The notes below the pieces were generated by a model. It was not told where the DNA came from. It saw nothing but the letters and a program-made list of their open reading frames with translations, and did no database searches. A stretch of 64,000 bases of DNA from Clostridia bacterium. Lineage in GTDB: Bacteria; Bacillota; Clostridia; Oscillospirales; CAG-272. The stretch's first letter is position 1, and each line of letters begins with the position of its first letter. The position numbers were made by a program, and so were the translations under genes. Positions 46,297-54,400 of the stretch are shown here, piece by piece. The stretch is from NCBI GenBank assembly GCA_017481595.1, contig JAFUOY010000036.1, forward strand, positions 1-64,000. The letters are read 5' to 3'.

Positions 46297-47127
46297 ATGA
46301 GCAAAGCTGATGAATTATTTATTAAGACCTGCCGAGATATAATCGACAACGGCTATTGGGATACGAAGGAAAACGTACGTCCCCATTGGGAGGACGGCAC
46401 CCCCGCCCATACCGTAAAAAAATTCTGTATTGTAAACAGATACAATCTCCAAGAGGAATTTCCCATTATTTCTCTTCGCAGAACTGCGTTCAAGTCTGCA
46501 ATTGACGAGATCCTTTGGATATGGCAGAAGAAGTCCAACAATATAAATGACCTTAATTCTCACATCTGGGACAGCTGGGCTGACGAAAACGGCTCCATTG
46601 GTAAGGCTTACGGATATCAGCTTGGTGTAAAGCATAAATACAAAGAGGGTATGATGGACCAGGTTGACAGAGTTTTATACGACCTTAAGCACAATCCCGC
46701 CTCAAGAAGAATTATGACGAACCTTTACGTTCATCAGGATCTTTCTGAGATGAATCTTTATCCCTGCGCCTATTCAATGACCTTTAACGTTTCGGGTGAC
46801 ACCTTAAACGGTATTCTTAATCAGCGCAGCAACGACGTGCTTACCGCCAACAACTGGAACGTGGTACAGTACGCTATACTTCTTATGATGTTTGCGCAGG
46901 TAAGCGGACTTAAGGTAGGAGAGCTTGTTCACGTAATTGCAGACGCGCATATTTACGACAGACACGTTCCCATTGTGGAAAAGATACTTAAAAATCCTAC
47001 ATATCCCGCGCCCAAGGTGTGGATAAATCCCGAAATTACGAATTTCTATGACTTTACGGTGGACGATTTTAAGCTTGAGGGATACGAATATACGAAATTA
47101 GAAGACAAGATAGAGGTAGCTATATAA
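46297..47127 (+). CDS. thyA: Thymidylate synthase
   Basis: Methylates dUMP to dTMP using methylene-tetrahydrofolate, which is oxidised to dihydrofolate. The catalytic nucleophile is Cys 157 in LYPCAYSMTF, and the dUMP-binding QRSNDV and HIYDRH motifs follow. Length (276 aa) is normal. The gene overlaps folA by one base (TAATG), and the two enzymes act in sequence because DHFR regenerates the folate that ThyA oxidises. Confidence 0.96.
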   Translation: MSKADELFIKTCRDIIDNGYWDTKENVRPHWEDGTPAHTVKKFCIVNRYNLQEEFPIISLRRTAFKSAIDEILWIWQKKSNNINDLNSHIWDSWADENGSIGKAYGYQLGVKHKYKEGMMDQVDRVLYDLKHNPASRRIMTNLYVHQDLSEMNLYPCAYSMTFNVSGDTLNGILNQRSNDVLTANNWNVVQYAILLMMFAQVSGLKVGELVHVIADAHIYDRHVPIVEKILKNPTYPAPKVWINPEITNFYDFTVDDFKLEGYEYTKLEDKIEVAI

Positions 47128-47627
47128 TGAAAACTATTGTAGCGGTAGACTGTAAATGGGGAATCGGCAAAAAGAATGACCTTCTCTTCTCTATTCCCGA
47201 GGATATGGCTTTTTTCAGAAGAACGACCTTAGGTAAGGTTTGCTGTATGGGATACAACACCCTCCTTTCCTTCCCCGGTTCAAAGCCCCTTAAGAACAGA
47301 ACGAATATCGTTTTAGCTCCCGCAGACGTTGAAAGAGACGATTGCACCGTGGTACACACCCTTGACGAGCTTTTTGGCGAGCTCAAAAAATATGACTCAA
47401 ATGAAATTTACGTAATAGGCGGCGCAATGTTCTATAAAACAATGCTTCCCTACTGTGATGAATTTCTTATTACCAAGGTGGATGCCGACGGAGAGGCTGA
47501 GGTATTTTACGAAAACCTTGATAACATCCCTCATATTGAATGCATCTATGAAAGCGAGCCCGTTGAGTCAAACGGATACACAATTAAATTTACCACATAT
47601 AAAAACAACTCCCCAAAGGAATACTAA
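47127..47627 (+). CDS. folA: Dihydrofolate reductase
   Basis: Reduces dihydrofolate to tetrahydrofolate with NADPH, recycling the product of ThyA. It begins TIVAVDCKWGIGKKNDLLFSIPEDM, in which WGIGKKNDL is the folate-site loop and the Glu of PEDM (near residue 28) is the substrate-protonating acid. GYNTLLSFPG near 51-60 and YVIGGAMFY near 93-101 match the NADPH-binding motifs. Length (166 aa) is standard. It is co-transcribed with thyA. Confidence 0.95.
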   Translation: MKTIVAVDCKWGIGKKNDLLFSIPEDMAFFRRTTLGKVCCMGYNTLLSFPGSKPLKNRTNIVLAPADVERDDCTVVHTLDELFGELKKYDSNEIYVIGGAMFYKTMLPYCDEFLITKVDADGEAEVFYENLDNIPHIECIYESEPVESNGYTIKFTTYKNNSPKEY

Positions 47628-47666
47628 AAAGAAGCTGTCATACCGACAGCTTCTTCATTTTTATTT
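47626..47666. terminator. Terminator shared by folA and the thioesterase gene
   Basis: GAAGCTGTC (47631-47639) pairs with GACAGCTTC (47645-47653), with A-rich and T-rich flanks. Confidence 0.8.
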
Positions 47667-48050
47667 ATCAAGCTTTGAATATGTTTTGGCAACGAACTTT
47701 TCTGCAAAGATAACAAATCTTTCGTGCTTGCCCTCACCAATAAGACCTGCCTCATCATATGCCTTTACGGTAAATACAAGCTTCCTTCCGTCTACTGCAT
47801 CAAGTGTGCTTTCTACCCTTACCTTCATTCCCACGGGAGTTGCGGCAAGGTGCTTAACGTCAAGATAAGTTCCAACTGTGGAGCTACCCGTATCAAGTCC
47901 GTCGGCAACACATTTATAGGAAGCCTCCTCCATAAGGGCGATCATTTTGGGTGTGGCAAGCACCTCAAGCTCTCCGCTGCCAAAAACCTTAGCGGTATCA
48001 AGAGCTGTAACCTCTTTTTCTATAACAAACGTTTTTCCTGCTTCTAACAT
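47661..48050 (-). CDS. Hotdog-fold thioesterase (FlK-like)
   Basis: Single hotdog domain of 129 residues similar to the fluoroacetyl-CoA thioesterase family. Catalytic-type residues are the Glu in MIALMEEASYKC near 37-48 and the His in LDVKHLAATPVG near 64-75, with a Thr in STVGTYLD just before. The true physiological acyl-CoA is unknown; most homologues are general acyl-CoA thioesterases. I chose the ATG at 48050, after GGAGG, because the longer frame runs over the promoter. Confidence 0.87.
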   Translation of the reverse strand: MLEAGKTFVIEKEVTALDTAKVFGSGELEVLATPKMIALMEEASYKCVADGLDTGSSTVGTYLDVKHLAATPVGMKVRVESTLDAVDGRKLVFTVKAYDEAGLIGEGKHERFVIFAEKFVAKTYSKLDK

Positions 48051-48075
48051 AAATATATACCTCCGTTTCCTTTTT

Positions 48076-48104
48076 ATTCTATCATTTTGTCCCCATTGTG
48101 TCAA
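48076..48104 (-). promoter_or_regulatory. Predicted thioesterase promoter
   Basis: On the minus strand TTGACA (48099-48104) and TAGAAT (48076-48081) are 17 bases apart. Confidence 0.75.
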
Positions 48105-48165
48105 GTACGGTTACGCCAATAAAGTAATATATTACAGTTTAAATAAACATTTTCCGAAAATTTTA

Positions 48166-48194
48166 TTGCATATTTAAGTTAATTATGATAGAAT
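48166..48194 (+). promoter_or_regulatory. Predicted promoter of VTC-DUF4956
   Basis: TTGCAT (48166-48171) and TAGAAT (48189-48194) are 17 bases apart; GGAGG precedes the GTG start. Confidence 0.65.
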
Positions 48195-48222
48195 AAGAAA
48201 AAAGGAAGAAGGAGGTATAACT

Positions 48223-48951
48223 GTGGCTATTCAAACCGTGTTCAAGCGGTATGAGATCAAGTATGTGATCACCGATGAGCAATGTGAAAAATTAAAGACT
48301 CTGTTCAGCGAATATATGACAGGGGACGAGTATGGAAACAGTACTATAAGAAATATTTATTTCGACACTCCCTCCTATCTTTTAATACGAAACTCCGTGG
48401 AAAAGCCTGTTTACAAGGAAAAGCTCAGGCTGAGAAGCTATGGAGAAACTACGGCTGATACCACCGTTTTTCTAGAGGTCAAAAAAAAGTTCAAGGGCGT
48501 GGTTTACAAGCGGCGTCTTAAGCTTAAGGAAAAGGAAGCACTTGACTACATTTTAGACGGAGTCAAGCTACCCGACTCACAGATATTCCGCGAGATAGAC
48601 TACTTCGTTTCCTACTACAAGGAGCTTATCCCACGGGTCGTAATATCCTACGAGCGCGAAGCGTTTTATTCCAAAACCGATAGCACCTTCCGTATTACCT
48701 TTGACAAAAACGTGCTATACAGACAAAACGACCTTTCCCTTGAATCGGGAGTGTACGGAAAATGTATTTTACCAAAGGGTAAGGTGCTTATGGAGGTAAA
48801 AACCGCATACGCCATTCCTCTTTGGCTTGCGTCCTTCTTAAGCGAAAACAAAATTTACAAAACGTCATTTTCAAAATACGGCACGGCATATGCCGATATT
48901 CTGTCAGAAAATAAAAAGGAGATCAATAATTATGTTGGACAAAATATTTAA
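48223..48951 (+). CDS. VTC-domain (polyphosphate polymerase-like) protein
   Basis: The domain is the tunnel fold of the yeast VTC polyphosphate polymerase. Basic residues that would line the tunnel are conserved: RYEIKYV near 9, YKEKLRLRSYG near 64-74, VFLEVKKKFKGVVYKRR near 81-97, and a final LMEVKTAYAIP near 189. The GTG start follows GGAGG. The gene overlaps the next gene by 20 bases. The pairing with a DUF4956 membrane protein is a known arrangement in bacteria; polyphosphate synthesis here is inferred from the fold. Confidence 0.88.
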   Translation: MAIQTVFKRYEIKYVITDEQCEKLKTLFSEYMTGDEYGNSTIRNIYFDTPSYLLIRNSVEKPVYKEKLRLRSYGETTADTTVFLEVKKKFKGVVYKRRLKLKEKEALDYILDGVKLPDSQIFREIDYFVSYYKELIPRVVISYEREAFYSKTDSTFRITFDKNVLYRQNDLSLESGVYGKCILPKGKVLMEVKTAYAIPLWLASFLSENKIYKTSFSKYGTAYADILSENKKEINNYVGQNI

Positions 48952-49618
48952 CGGTGTTTTCAGCTTACCCGGTGAAGCTGTAATCAAGCCCAAGCTCTTT
49001 CTCGTGTGCATACTTGCATCCTTGGTTGCGGGTATTATTATCGCAGCGTCTTATACATACAAGGGCAGATACACAAAAAGCTTTTTAATGACAATATGCA
49101 TTCTTCCCGCCGTTGTTTGCGCCGTTATTATGATGGTTAACGGAAATATCGGTACGGGTGTTGCGGTTGCAGGCGCGTTCAGCCTTGTTCGTTTCCGTTC
49201 TACTCCCGGCTCCGCAAAGGAGATCTGCACCATATTTATTGCAATGGGCGCAGGACTTATAAGCGGTATGGGATACCTTGCATACAGTATTCTCTTCGCA
49301 TTTATTTTAAGCGTTATTACAGTAGTATTCAAGGCAATAAGAATAGGCAGAGTAAAGGAAAATACAAAGGTATTGCTTATTACAATTCCCGAGGATCTTA
49401 ACTATGACACGGCGTTTGAGGACATCTTGAAGAAATACACCTCCAACTACGAGCTTTTTGAAGTAAAGACATCCAACCTCGGTAGCTTATTCAAGCTTAA
49501 ATATCTCGTTGATACAAAATCAGGCGTTTCCGAAAAGGATATGATAGACGAGCTTCGTTGCAGAAACGGGAACCTTGAAATAAGACTTTCCACACAGGAG
49601 CTTAACGACGAGCTTTAA
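48932..49618 (+). CDS. DUF4956 membrane protein
   Basis: A 228-residue protein with three or four membrane segments in its first 130 residues (about 20-40, 48-68, 75-95, 105-128) and a soluble C-terminal domain (about 140-228). The FSLVRFRSTPGSAKEI motif near 84-99 is characteristic of the family. It starts at 48932, inside the 3' end of the VTC gene and after GGAG, so translation is coupled. It probably forms the membrane partner of the VTC protein. Confidence 0.87.
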   Translation: MLDKIFNGVFSLPGEAVIKPKLFLVCILASLVAGIIIAASYTYKGRYTKSFLMTICILPAVVCAVIMMVNGNIGTGVAVAGAFSLVRFRSTPGSAKEICTIFIAMGAGLISGMGYLAYSILFAFILSVITVVFKAIRIGRVKENTKVLLITIPEDLNYDTAFEDILKKYTSNYELFEVKTSNLGSLFKLKYLVDTKSGVSEKDMIDELRCRNGNLEIRLSTQELNDEL

Positions 49619-49665
49619 TCAATACAAATAAAAAAGAGGCAAAAAAGCAGATTCTCATAATAATG

Positions 49666-49706
49666 TTAAAACCCCGACAGATTTCTGTCGGGGTTCATTT
49701 TTATTC
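49666..49706 (+). terminator. Terminator after the DUF4956 gene
   Basis: AACCCCGACAG (49670-49680) pairs perfectly with CTGTCGGGGTT (49685-49695), then T-rich sequence. Confidence 0.85.
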
Positions 49707-49756
49707 TGCTCGGTAAATTGGAATTTACCAAACAAAAGGGAAAAGCATTTTCTCCC

Positions 49757-50308
49757 TTATAAATTGAATTTTTCTTGAATCATTTTGGCAACTACATCGG
49801 GCGGAAGCTTTGAATTGTCAATTTTTATATAGTTATCAAACGGAATTTCACCATCAAAACTTTCAAGTCGATATTTGGTATCATCGTTGATAAGTCTTTG
49901 GTTCGACACTTCAATGTCCCTTTTCGATGCTTTGTTCTGCAGGCGGTTTTCGGTAACATTTCGTTCTAATCTAATTTCACGGGGAGCAACAAGTTCCACA
50001 TAGTAAAACTCTGTATTATATGGTTCAAAAATGCTTTTCACATATTCAATATAATCCCAATCTGCTTGTTGGTCAAAAGCCCACATATATGTAAAAATCA
50101 TTCCATAGCAATCTGACTTCGCAAATTCCTCAAAAACCACCTGACGAAGTCTGTTAATTGCTTTTCCGTTATATTGACCAAAGATTTCTATTACTGGTTC
50201 GATGGTCATATGATTGTGAAACAACCTCAATCCCGTAAGTTTCATAAGTTCCTGCCCAACAGTCATTTTACCGACAGCGGCATTACCTATCATAAATAAT
50301 AATTTCAT
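49757..50308 (-). CDS. P-loop nucleotide kinase-like protein (copy 1)
   Basis: A 183-residue P-loop protein beginning with a Walker A of the form GNAAVGKMTVGQEL near 8-21. Met instead of Ser/Thr follows the Lys, with Thr next. LRLFHNHMTIEP near 27-38, YGMIFTYMWAFDQQ and VTENRL are shared with a paralogue at 56366-56950. The fold suggests a small kinase or ATPase related to shikimate/gluconate kinases, but the substrate is unknown. The ATG at 50308 follows GGGGTG. Confidence 0.78.
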   Translation of the reverse strand: MKLLFMIGNAAVGKMTVGQELMKLTGLRLFHNHMTIEPVIEIFGQYNGKAINRLRQVVFEEFAKSDCYGMIFTYMWAFDQQADWDYIEYVKSIFEPYNTEFYYVELVAPREIRLERNVTENRLQNKASKRDIEVSNQRLINDDTKYRLESFDGEIPFDNYIKIDNSKLPPDVVAKMIQEKFNL

Positions 50309-50443
50309 TATTATCACCCCTTTTCTACAAAAAAATATATGTGTAAAAATTCTTATTTATCGTTCCATTTGATCGCCAGTTTCGCCTTTGTATTACAAAG
50401 AACTCGGGCAAAGCCCATACCCCTAAGATTGCGCGCACCCAAA

Positions 50444-50575
50444 GGCTCCCTCCGGGAGGGAGCTCGGAGTCGGGTGAGGGAGAGTGCGTTATAATGAAGT
50501 TAGCACAACCATAAGGTCACGTAAACTCCTTCCGCCACGGCTACACCGTGTCACCTTCCTCTCGGAGGAAGGCTC
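50444..50575. repeat. Second MITE-like palindromic repeat
   Basis: The left end GGCTCCCTCC-GG-GAGGGAGC and the right end CCTTCCTC-TC-GGAGGAAGG are both hairpins, with inner GGTGAGGGAG mirrored by CTCCTTCC and GTCACC, and an inner hairpin CACGG-CTACA-CCGTG. GTTATAATGA (near 50489) and TCATTATAAC (near 50586) form an additional inverted pair around its right half. The plan is the same as the repeat at 17584-17707, with different hairpin sequences. Confidence 0.65.
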
Positions 50576-50620
50576 TACGTCAGCCTCATTATAACACAAA
50601 TCGGCAGAGTAAGCAAGAGT

Positions 50621-50750
50621 TATATTCCGACTTCGTTGAAGTGATATTATTGCTGTTGCAATAGTGATATTGAAGCCTTTCGGCTTCTGTGATATTTTAT
50701 TCGCCTCTTAACCTGCGAAGAAATAGAATTCGCCGCAAACGAATAAAGCT
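50621..50750 (-). repeat. Orphan half hairpin array 3 (GTGATATT linkers)
   Basis: ACTTC-GTT-GAAGT (50630-50642), ATTGC-TGTT-GCAAT (50649-50662) and GAAGCC-TTTC-GGCTTC (50672-50687) alternate with the linker GTGATATT (50641-50648, 50664-50671, 50689-50696). Next come TTATTCG (50698-50703) and CGAATAA (50740-50746), which pair around GCGAA-TTCGC. All linkers face the same way and no four-helix-bundle gene follows, so this looks like the 5' half of an element whose rest was lost. Confidence 0.7.
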
Positions 50751-50788
50751 GCCCAACTTCCTATGAGAAGTTGGGCAAATGCCTCTTT
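50748..50788 (-). terminator. Terminator of the XRE membrane regulator gene
   Basis: GCCCAACTTC (50751-50760) pairs perfectly with GAAGTTGGGC (50767-50776). Confidence 0.7.
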
Positions 50789-50789
50789 T

Positions 50790-51377
50790 TTATTTGTATT
50801 TTTTTAATCTTACCCAAAGAATAATAATTGCCTGCATAGGTATACCGAGAAGGAAAACCATCCACATATTGTACTTTATAAATTGCAGGTAAACGCAGGT
50901 TATAACGGACCAAAGGAATACGGAATCTATAATGATCTTAACAACGGTAGTAATAAATCCGCGACCCGTCATTTTCAAAACAACGCAGGTAAGAGGGATA
51001 GCCCATATAAACGCCATCCAGAAGTAGTTGCCGTTATCCTTAAGATTCGAATATATGTAAACAACGGTTGCAAACATCCAGATAAAGGAAACGCCAAGGA
51101 GCATAACGAGTATTCTGTACGCCAGAGAATTTTTATCATACACCTTATCAAGGTCATCCTCGCTTGCATCCTCGCTGGCGAGGATATCAAGAGTTATACC
51201 GTAAAACTCACAAAGCTCGTATAAAACGCTGATATCGGGCATCGTATCTCCTCTTTCCCAACGGGAAACAGCCTTGTCAGAATAGTTAAGCTTTTCAGCA
51301 AGCTCCGCCTGTGTAAGTCCCTTTTTCTTTCTGAATTTAGAAAGATTTGCGGCAATAATCGGCTTAATATCTTTCAT
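50790..51377 (-). CDS. XRE-family regulator with membrane domain
   Basis: The N-terminal 65 residues form a helix-turn-helix (NLSKFRKKKGLTQAELAEKL, SDKAVSRWERGDTMPD), followed by an acidic linker and four hydrophobic segments from about 90 to 185. Such membrane-tethered XRE proteins may sense envelope or membrane state; the signal here is unknown. I chose the ATG at 51377 downstream of GGAG. The promoter (TTGATT 51465-51470, TATAAT 51442-51447, minus strand) is followed by a dyad at 51406-51434, suggesting autoregulation. Confidence 0.85.
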   Translation of the reverse strand: MKDIKPIIAANLSKFRKKKGLTQAELAEKLNYSDKAVSRWERGDTMPDISVLYELCEFYGITLDILASEDASEDDLDKVYDKNSLAYRILVMLLGVSFIWMFATVVYIYSNLKDNGNYFWMAFIWAIPLTCVVLKMTGRGFITTVVKIIIDSVFLWSVITCVYLQFIKYNMWMVFLLGIPMQAIIILWVRLKKYK

Positions 51378-51405
51378 TTTTGCGGATTCTCCTCTCTCTC
51401 CAAAA

Positions 51406-51434
51406 GTGAGAATCGAGTTTTTTACGTTTCTCAC
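51406..51434. promoter_or_regulatory. Dyad in the leader of the XRE membrane regulator
   Basis: GTGAGAATCG (51406-51415) and CGTTTCTCAC (51425-51434) form an imperfect inverted repeat just downstream of the -10 element; a plausible operator. Confidence 0.5.
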
Positions 51435-51441
51435 TACAATC

Positions 51442-51470
51442 ATTATACCTTAAAAAAAGTCCAAAATCAA
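51442..51470 (-). promoter_or_regulatory. Predicted promoter of the XRE membrane regulator
   Basis: TTGATT (51465-51470) and TATAAT (51442-51447) with a 17-base spacer on the minus strand. Confidence 0.7.
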
Positions 51471-51630
51471 GTAAAAAAGCCAATAAAATCAAGGACTCTA
51501 CAAAAATGAGAATAAAAAATCTACTTTTTTGAGAAGCCAAGGACAAAAGTTTAGATAATAAATTTAGATACTGTCCTTTTTATTTTAATTGATTTATGCT
51601 ATGATTTTTTAAAAGAAAGGAGGTGTCCCA

Positions 51631-52404
51631 ATGAAAGAAAAGGTCATTTACTATGACGACGAAAAAAACAACGAATTTTCGGGAATTACGAAAAATACTA
51701 TAACCGTTGACAAAAGCTTTAAGTATATAAAAAAAGGCTTTTTCTATTCGCTTTCCAGATTTATCGTTTACAGAGTAATAATGACGCCTATCGCCTTTTT
51801 ATGGTCAAAACTGAAATTCGGGCTTAAGATAAAAAACAAAAAAGCCCTTAAGGAGTGTAAAAAATCGGGATATTTTATCTATTCAAACCACACCTTGATG
51901 GCGGGAGATGCGTTTATACCAAACGTATACAACTTCCCCAAAAGCACGTATATGGTGGTGCATCCCGACAATATCTCCACCAAGGGAACAAAAAATTTTA
52001 TTATGATGTGCGGCGCTATTCCCACACCTACCTCCATTGACGGATACAGGGGCTTCCTTTCCGCTATTGAGACAAGAATAAACGAGGGGGCGTCGATATG
52101 CATCTATCCCGAGGCGCATATATGGCCGTATTACACCAAAATAAGGGATTTCAGCGACACGTCCTTCGCTTATCCCGTAAAATTAAATGCCCCCGTATTC
52201 TCCGCCACAGTAACCTATTCAAAGAGAAAAATGCTTAAAACGCCTAAGGTAACGGTTTATATTGACGGTCCCTTTTATCCGGATGCGGATTTAAGAGTAA
52301 GGGACGCGCAGAAAAAGCTTCGCGACAAGATATATGAGACAATGAAGGAAAGAAGCGAAAACAGTACCTACGCAAGAATCAGATACGAAAAGAAGGAGGG
52401 TTAA
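51631..52404 (+). CDS. Lysophospholipid (PlsC-like) acyltransferase 1
   Basis: Predicted 1-acylglycerol-phosphate-type acyltransferase of 257 residues. The catalytic block reads YSNHTLMAGDAF near 88-99, with five residues between His and Asp rather than four. The third block is YPEAHIWPYY near 154-163. A hydrophobic stretch near residues 35-60 may anchor it. It begins a four-gene cluster with two GT8 glycosyltransferases and a second acyltransferase, and is separated from the next gene by a single base. A role in making a glycolipid or acylated surface polymer is inferred from context. Confidence 0.82.
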   Translation: MKEKVIYYDDEKNNEFSGITKNTITVDKSFKYIKKGFFYSLSRFIVYRVIMTPIAFLWSKLKFGLKIKNKKALKECKKSGYFIYSNHTLMAGDAFIPNVYNFPKSTYMVVHPDNISTKGTKNFIMMCGAIPTPTSIDGYRGFLSAIETRINEGASICIYPEAHIWPYYTKIRDFSDTSFAYPVKLNAPVFSATVTYSKRKMLKTPKVTVYIDGPFYPDADLRVRDAQKKLRDKIYETMKERSENSTYARIRYEKKEG

Positions 52405-52405
52405 T

Positions 52406-53236
52406 ATGATACCCATAATATACGCGGGCAACTATGGAATATTTGAGGGAATACTCATATCCCTTCTGTCCGTTACGGAAAACACCGAAAGCCCCGTTGA
52501 CGTGTATTTATTTACAATGGATCTTACGGAGCAAAATGAAAAATTCAAGCCACTTACAATGGAGCAGGCAGATTTTCTTGATAAAATGTGCAAGGATAAA
52601 AACCCCTTAAGCCGTGTACACCTTACCGACGTTGGCGCTCTGTATAAGGAGTCCCTTTTACATTCTCCAAACGCCGTTACGTCTTATACCCCTTATACCT
52701 TTTTAAGATTACTCGCTGATAAAATTGACCGTCTGCCCTCAAAGATAATATATCTCGATGCTGACACCGTAATCGCAAGGGATATAAAGGAGCTTTACGA
52801 TATTGACGTATCAAGCTATGAGTTTGCAGGAGCCCTTGACTATTACGGACGCTATTTTATAGACCCCAACTATATAAACGCGGGCGTGCTTCTTTTCAAC
52901 CTTGACAAGATAAAGGAAACGAAGCTTTTTGAAAAATGTATTGATCTTCTTAATGAAAAAAAGGTATTCCTGCCCGACCAGACCGCCCTTAATAAGTATG
53001 CAGAGGCAAAGCTTATAATAGATGCAAAATTCAATGAGCAGAAGCATTTTCGCGACGAAACCGTGGTACAGCATTTTGCAAAAACCATAAAATGGCTGCC
53101 TGTTTTTCATACCGAAAACATTAAACCTTGGCACAAGGACGAGGTAAAAAGCAAGCTGACACATAAATATGACGAAATACTCGACAAATCAACTAAAAAA
53201 ATGGAGGAGTACAGAAATTCTCTTATTTTAAAATAA
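52406..53236 (+). CDS. Family 8 glycosyltransferase 1
   Basis: Retaining glycosyltransferase of the GT-A fold. The metal-binding DxD is in IYLDADTVIARDI near 112-124. NAGVLLFNLDKIK near 155-167 and LPDQTALNKYA near 192 are family motifs, and the C-terminal FHTENIKPWHKD near 234 carries the third metal-binding His. The 276-residue protein has no membrane segment. Located directly after acyltransferase 1 and probably co-transcribed. Confidence 0.9.
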   Translation: MIPIIYAGNYGIFEGILISLLSVTENTESPVDVYLFTMDLTEQNEKFKPLTMEQADFLDKMCKDKNPLSRVHLTDVGALYKESLLHSPNAVTSYTPYTFLRLLADKIDRLPSKIIYLDADTVIARDIKELYDIDVSSYEFAGALDYYGRYFIDPNYINAGVLLFNLDKIKETKLFEKCIDLLNEKKVFLPDQTALNKYAEAKLIIDAKFNEQKHFRDETVVQHFAKTIKWLPVFHTENIKPWHKDEVKSKLTHKYDEILDKSTKKMEEYRNSLILK

Positions 53237-53461
53237 AAAGCCTCCCCTGTGTCGATAATTTTAACACAAAAAGCAAGTTTTTTGTGCCCAAAAATCCAAT
53301 TCTACAATTTGTAGAGAGCATTTCCACCCTCTATAGAGAGGATAATTTCAGAAATAGAATGGTTTATTGCAAGAAAATATTCCATTTTTCGGCTTAAAAT
53401 GGTATCATATAATCAAGCACGCAAAGTAAAGTGTTAAACCCCTATTAAAAGGAGTATAAAA

Positions 53462-54400
53462 ATGAACAACAAAAAAGTGCCCGTTTTCTTTTCCTGCGAT
53501 GACAATTACATCCCTTTTTTGGGCGTTGCTATAAAGTCACTTATAGACAACGTATCCAAGGACAACGATTATTTTATATTCGTGCTTCATTCAAAAATGA
53601 GCATAAAAAATATGAAGATAATCACCGCTATGGAAAAGGAAAACGTAAGTATATGCTTTATTGACGTTTCCGAAAAGCTGATAAAATACGGAGAAAAGCT
53701 TAATCTACGCGACTATTATACTGTGTCAATTTATTTCAGAATATTTATTCCCGATATGTTCAGAGATTTTGATAAGGCGATATATCTTGATGCGGATATG
53801 GTAGTGCTCGAGGATATTGCCAAGCTTTACGATATTGAACTTGGGGACAATCTTCTTGGCGGTGTGCCTGATGCGGTTATTGCCTCAAGACAGGAATTTC
53901 GTGATTATGCTGAGCTTGCCTGCGGAATCTATCCCTATACAAGATACTTTAATTCCGGTATGATGCTTATGAATCTTGACGGAATGCGTAAGTTCGACCT
54001 TGAGGGCAGATTTGAGCATCTTTTCAACACCTACAGATTTGAAACCGTATGTCCCGACCAGGACTACTTAAACGTTATCTGCAAGGACAGAGTTCTCTAC
54101 CTTGACGAGGGATGGGACAAGATGGCGATAGACGGCAGCTACAAAAATCCTATGATAGTCCATTACAACAACTTTGCAAAGCCCTGGCAGCAGGATGGAA
54201 TCAATTATTCCGACGAGTTCTGGAAATATGCAAAGGACACCCCCTACTATGATGATATAATGGAAATACGCCGTAATTTCGGTGAGGAAAAGCTTCTTAT
54301 GCAGGCAAAAGGCGGCGAGGAGCTTGTAAAAAGCACCATCCGTATTGTAAACAGCGACAAGAATTTCAAAAAAGTTTTATTTGATACAGGTATATTATGA
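53462..54400 (+). CDS. Family 8 glycosyltransferase 2
   Basis: A second GT8 enzyme of 312 residues, with DxD in IYLDADMVVLEDI near 108-120, FNSGMMLMNLDGM near 162, CPDQDYLNVI near 197 and VHYNNFAKPW near 237. It is clearly different from the first GT8, so the two are probably successive or alternative transferases. A 225-base gap precedes it, with a TATAAT-like -10 near 53410 and a good ribosome binding site; it overlaps acyltransferase 2 by four bases. Confidence 0.9.
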   Translation: MNNKKVPVFFSCDDNYIPFLGVAIKSLIDNVSKDNDYFIFVLHSKMSIKNMKIITAMEKENVSICFIDVSEKLIKYGEKLNLRDYYTVSIYFRIFIPDMFRDFDKAIYLDADMVVLEDIAKLYDIELGDNLLGGVPDAVIASRQEFRDYAELACGIYPYTRYFNSGMMLMNLDGMRKFDLEGRFEHLFNTYRFETVCPDQDYLNVICKDRVLYLDEGWDKMAIDGSYKNPMIVHYNNFAKPWQQDGINYSDEFWKYAKDTPYYDDIMEIRRNFGEEKLLMQAKGGEELVKSTIRIVNSDKNFKKVLFDTGIL

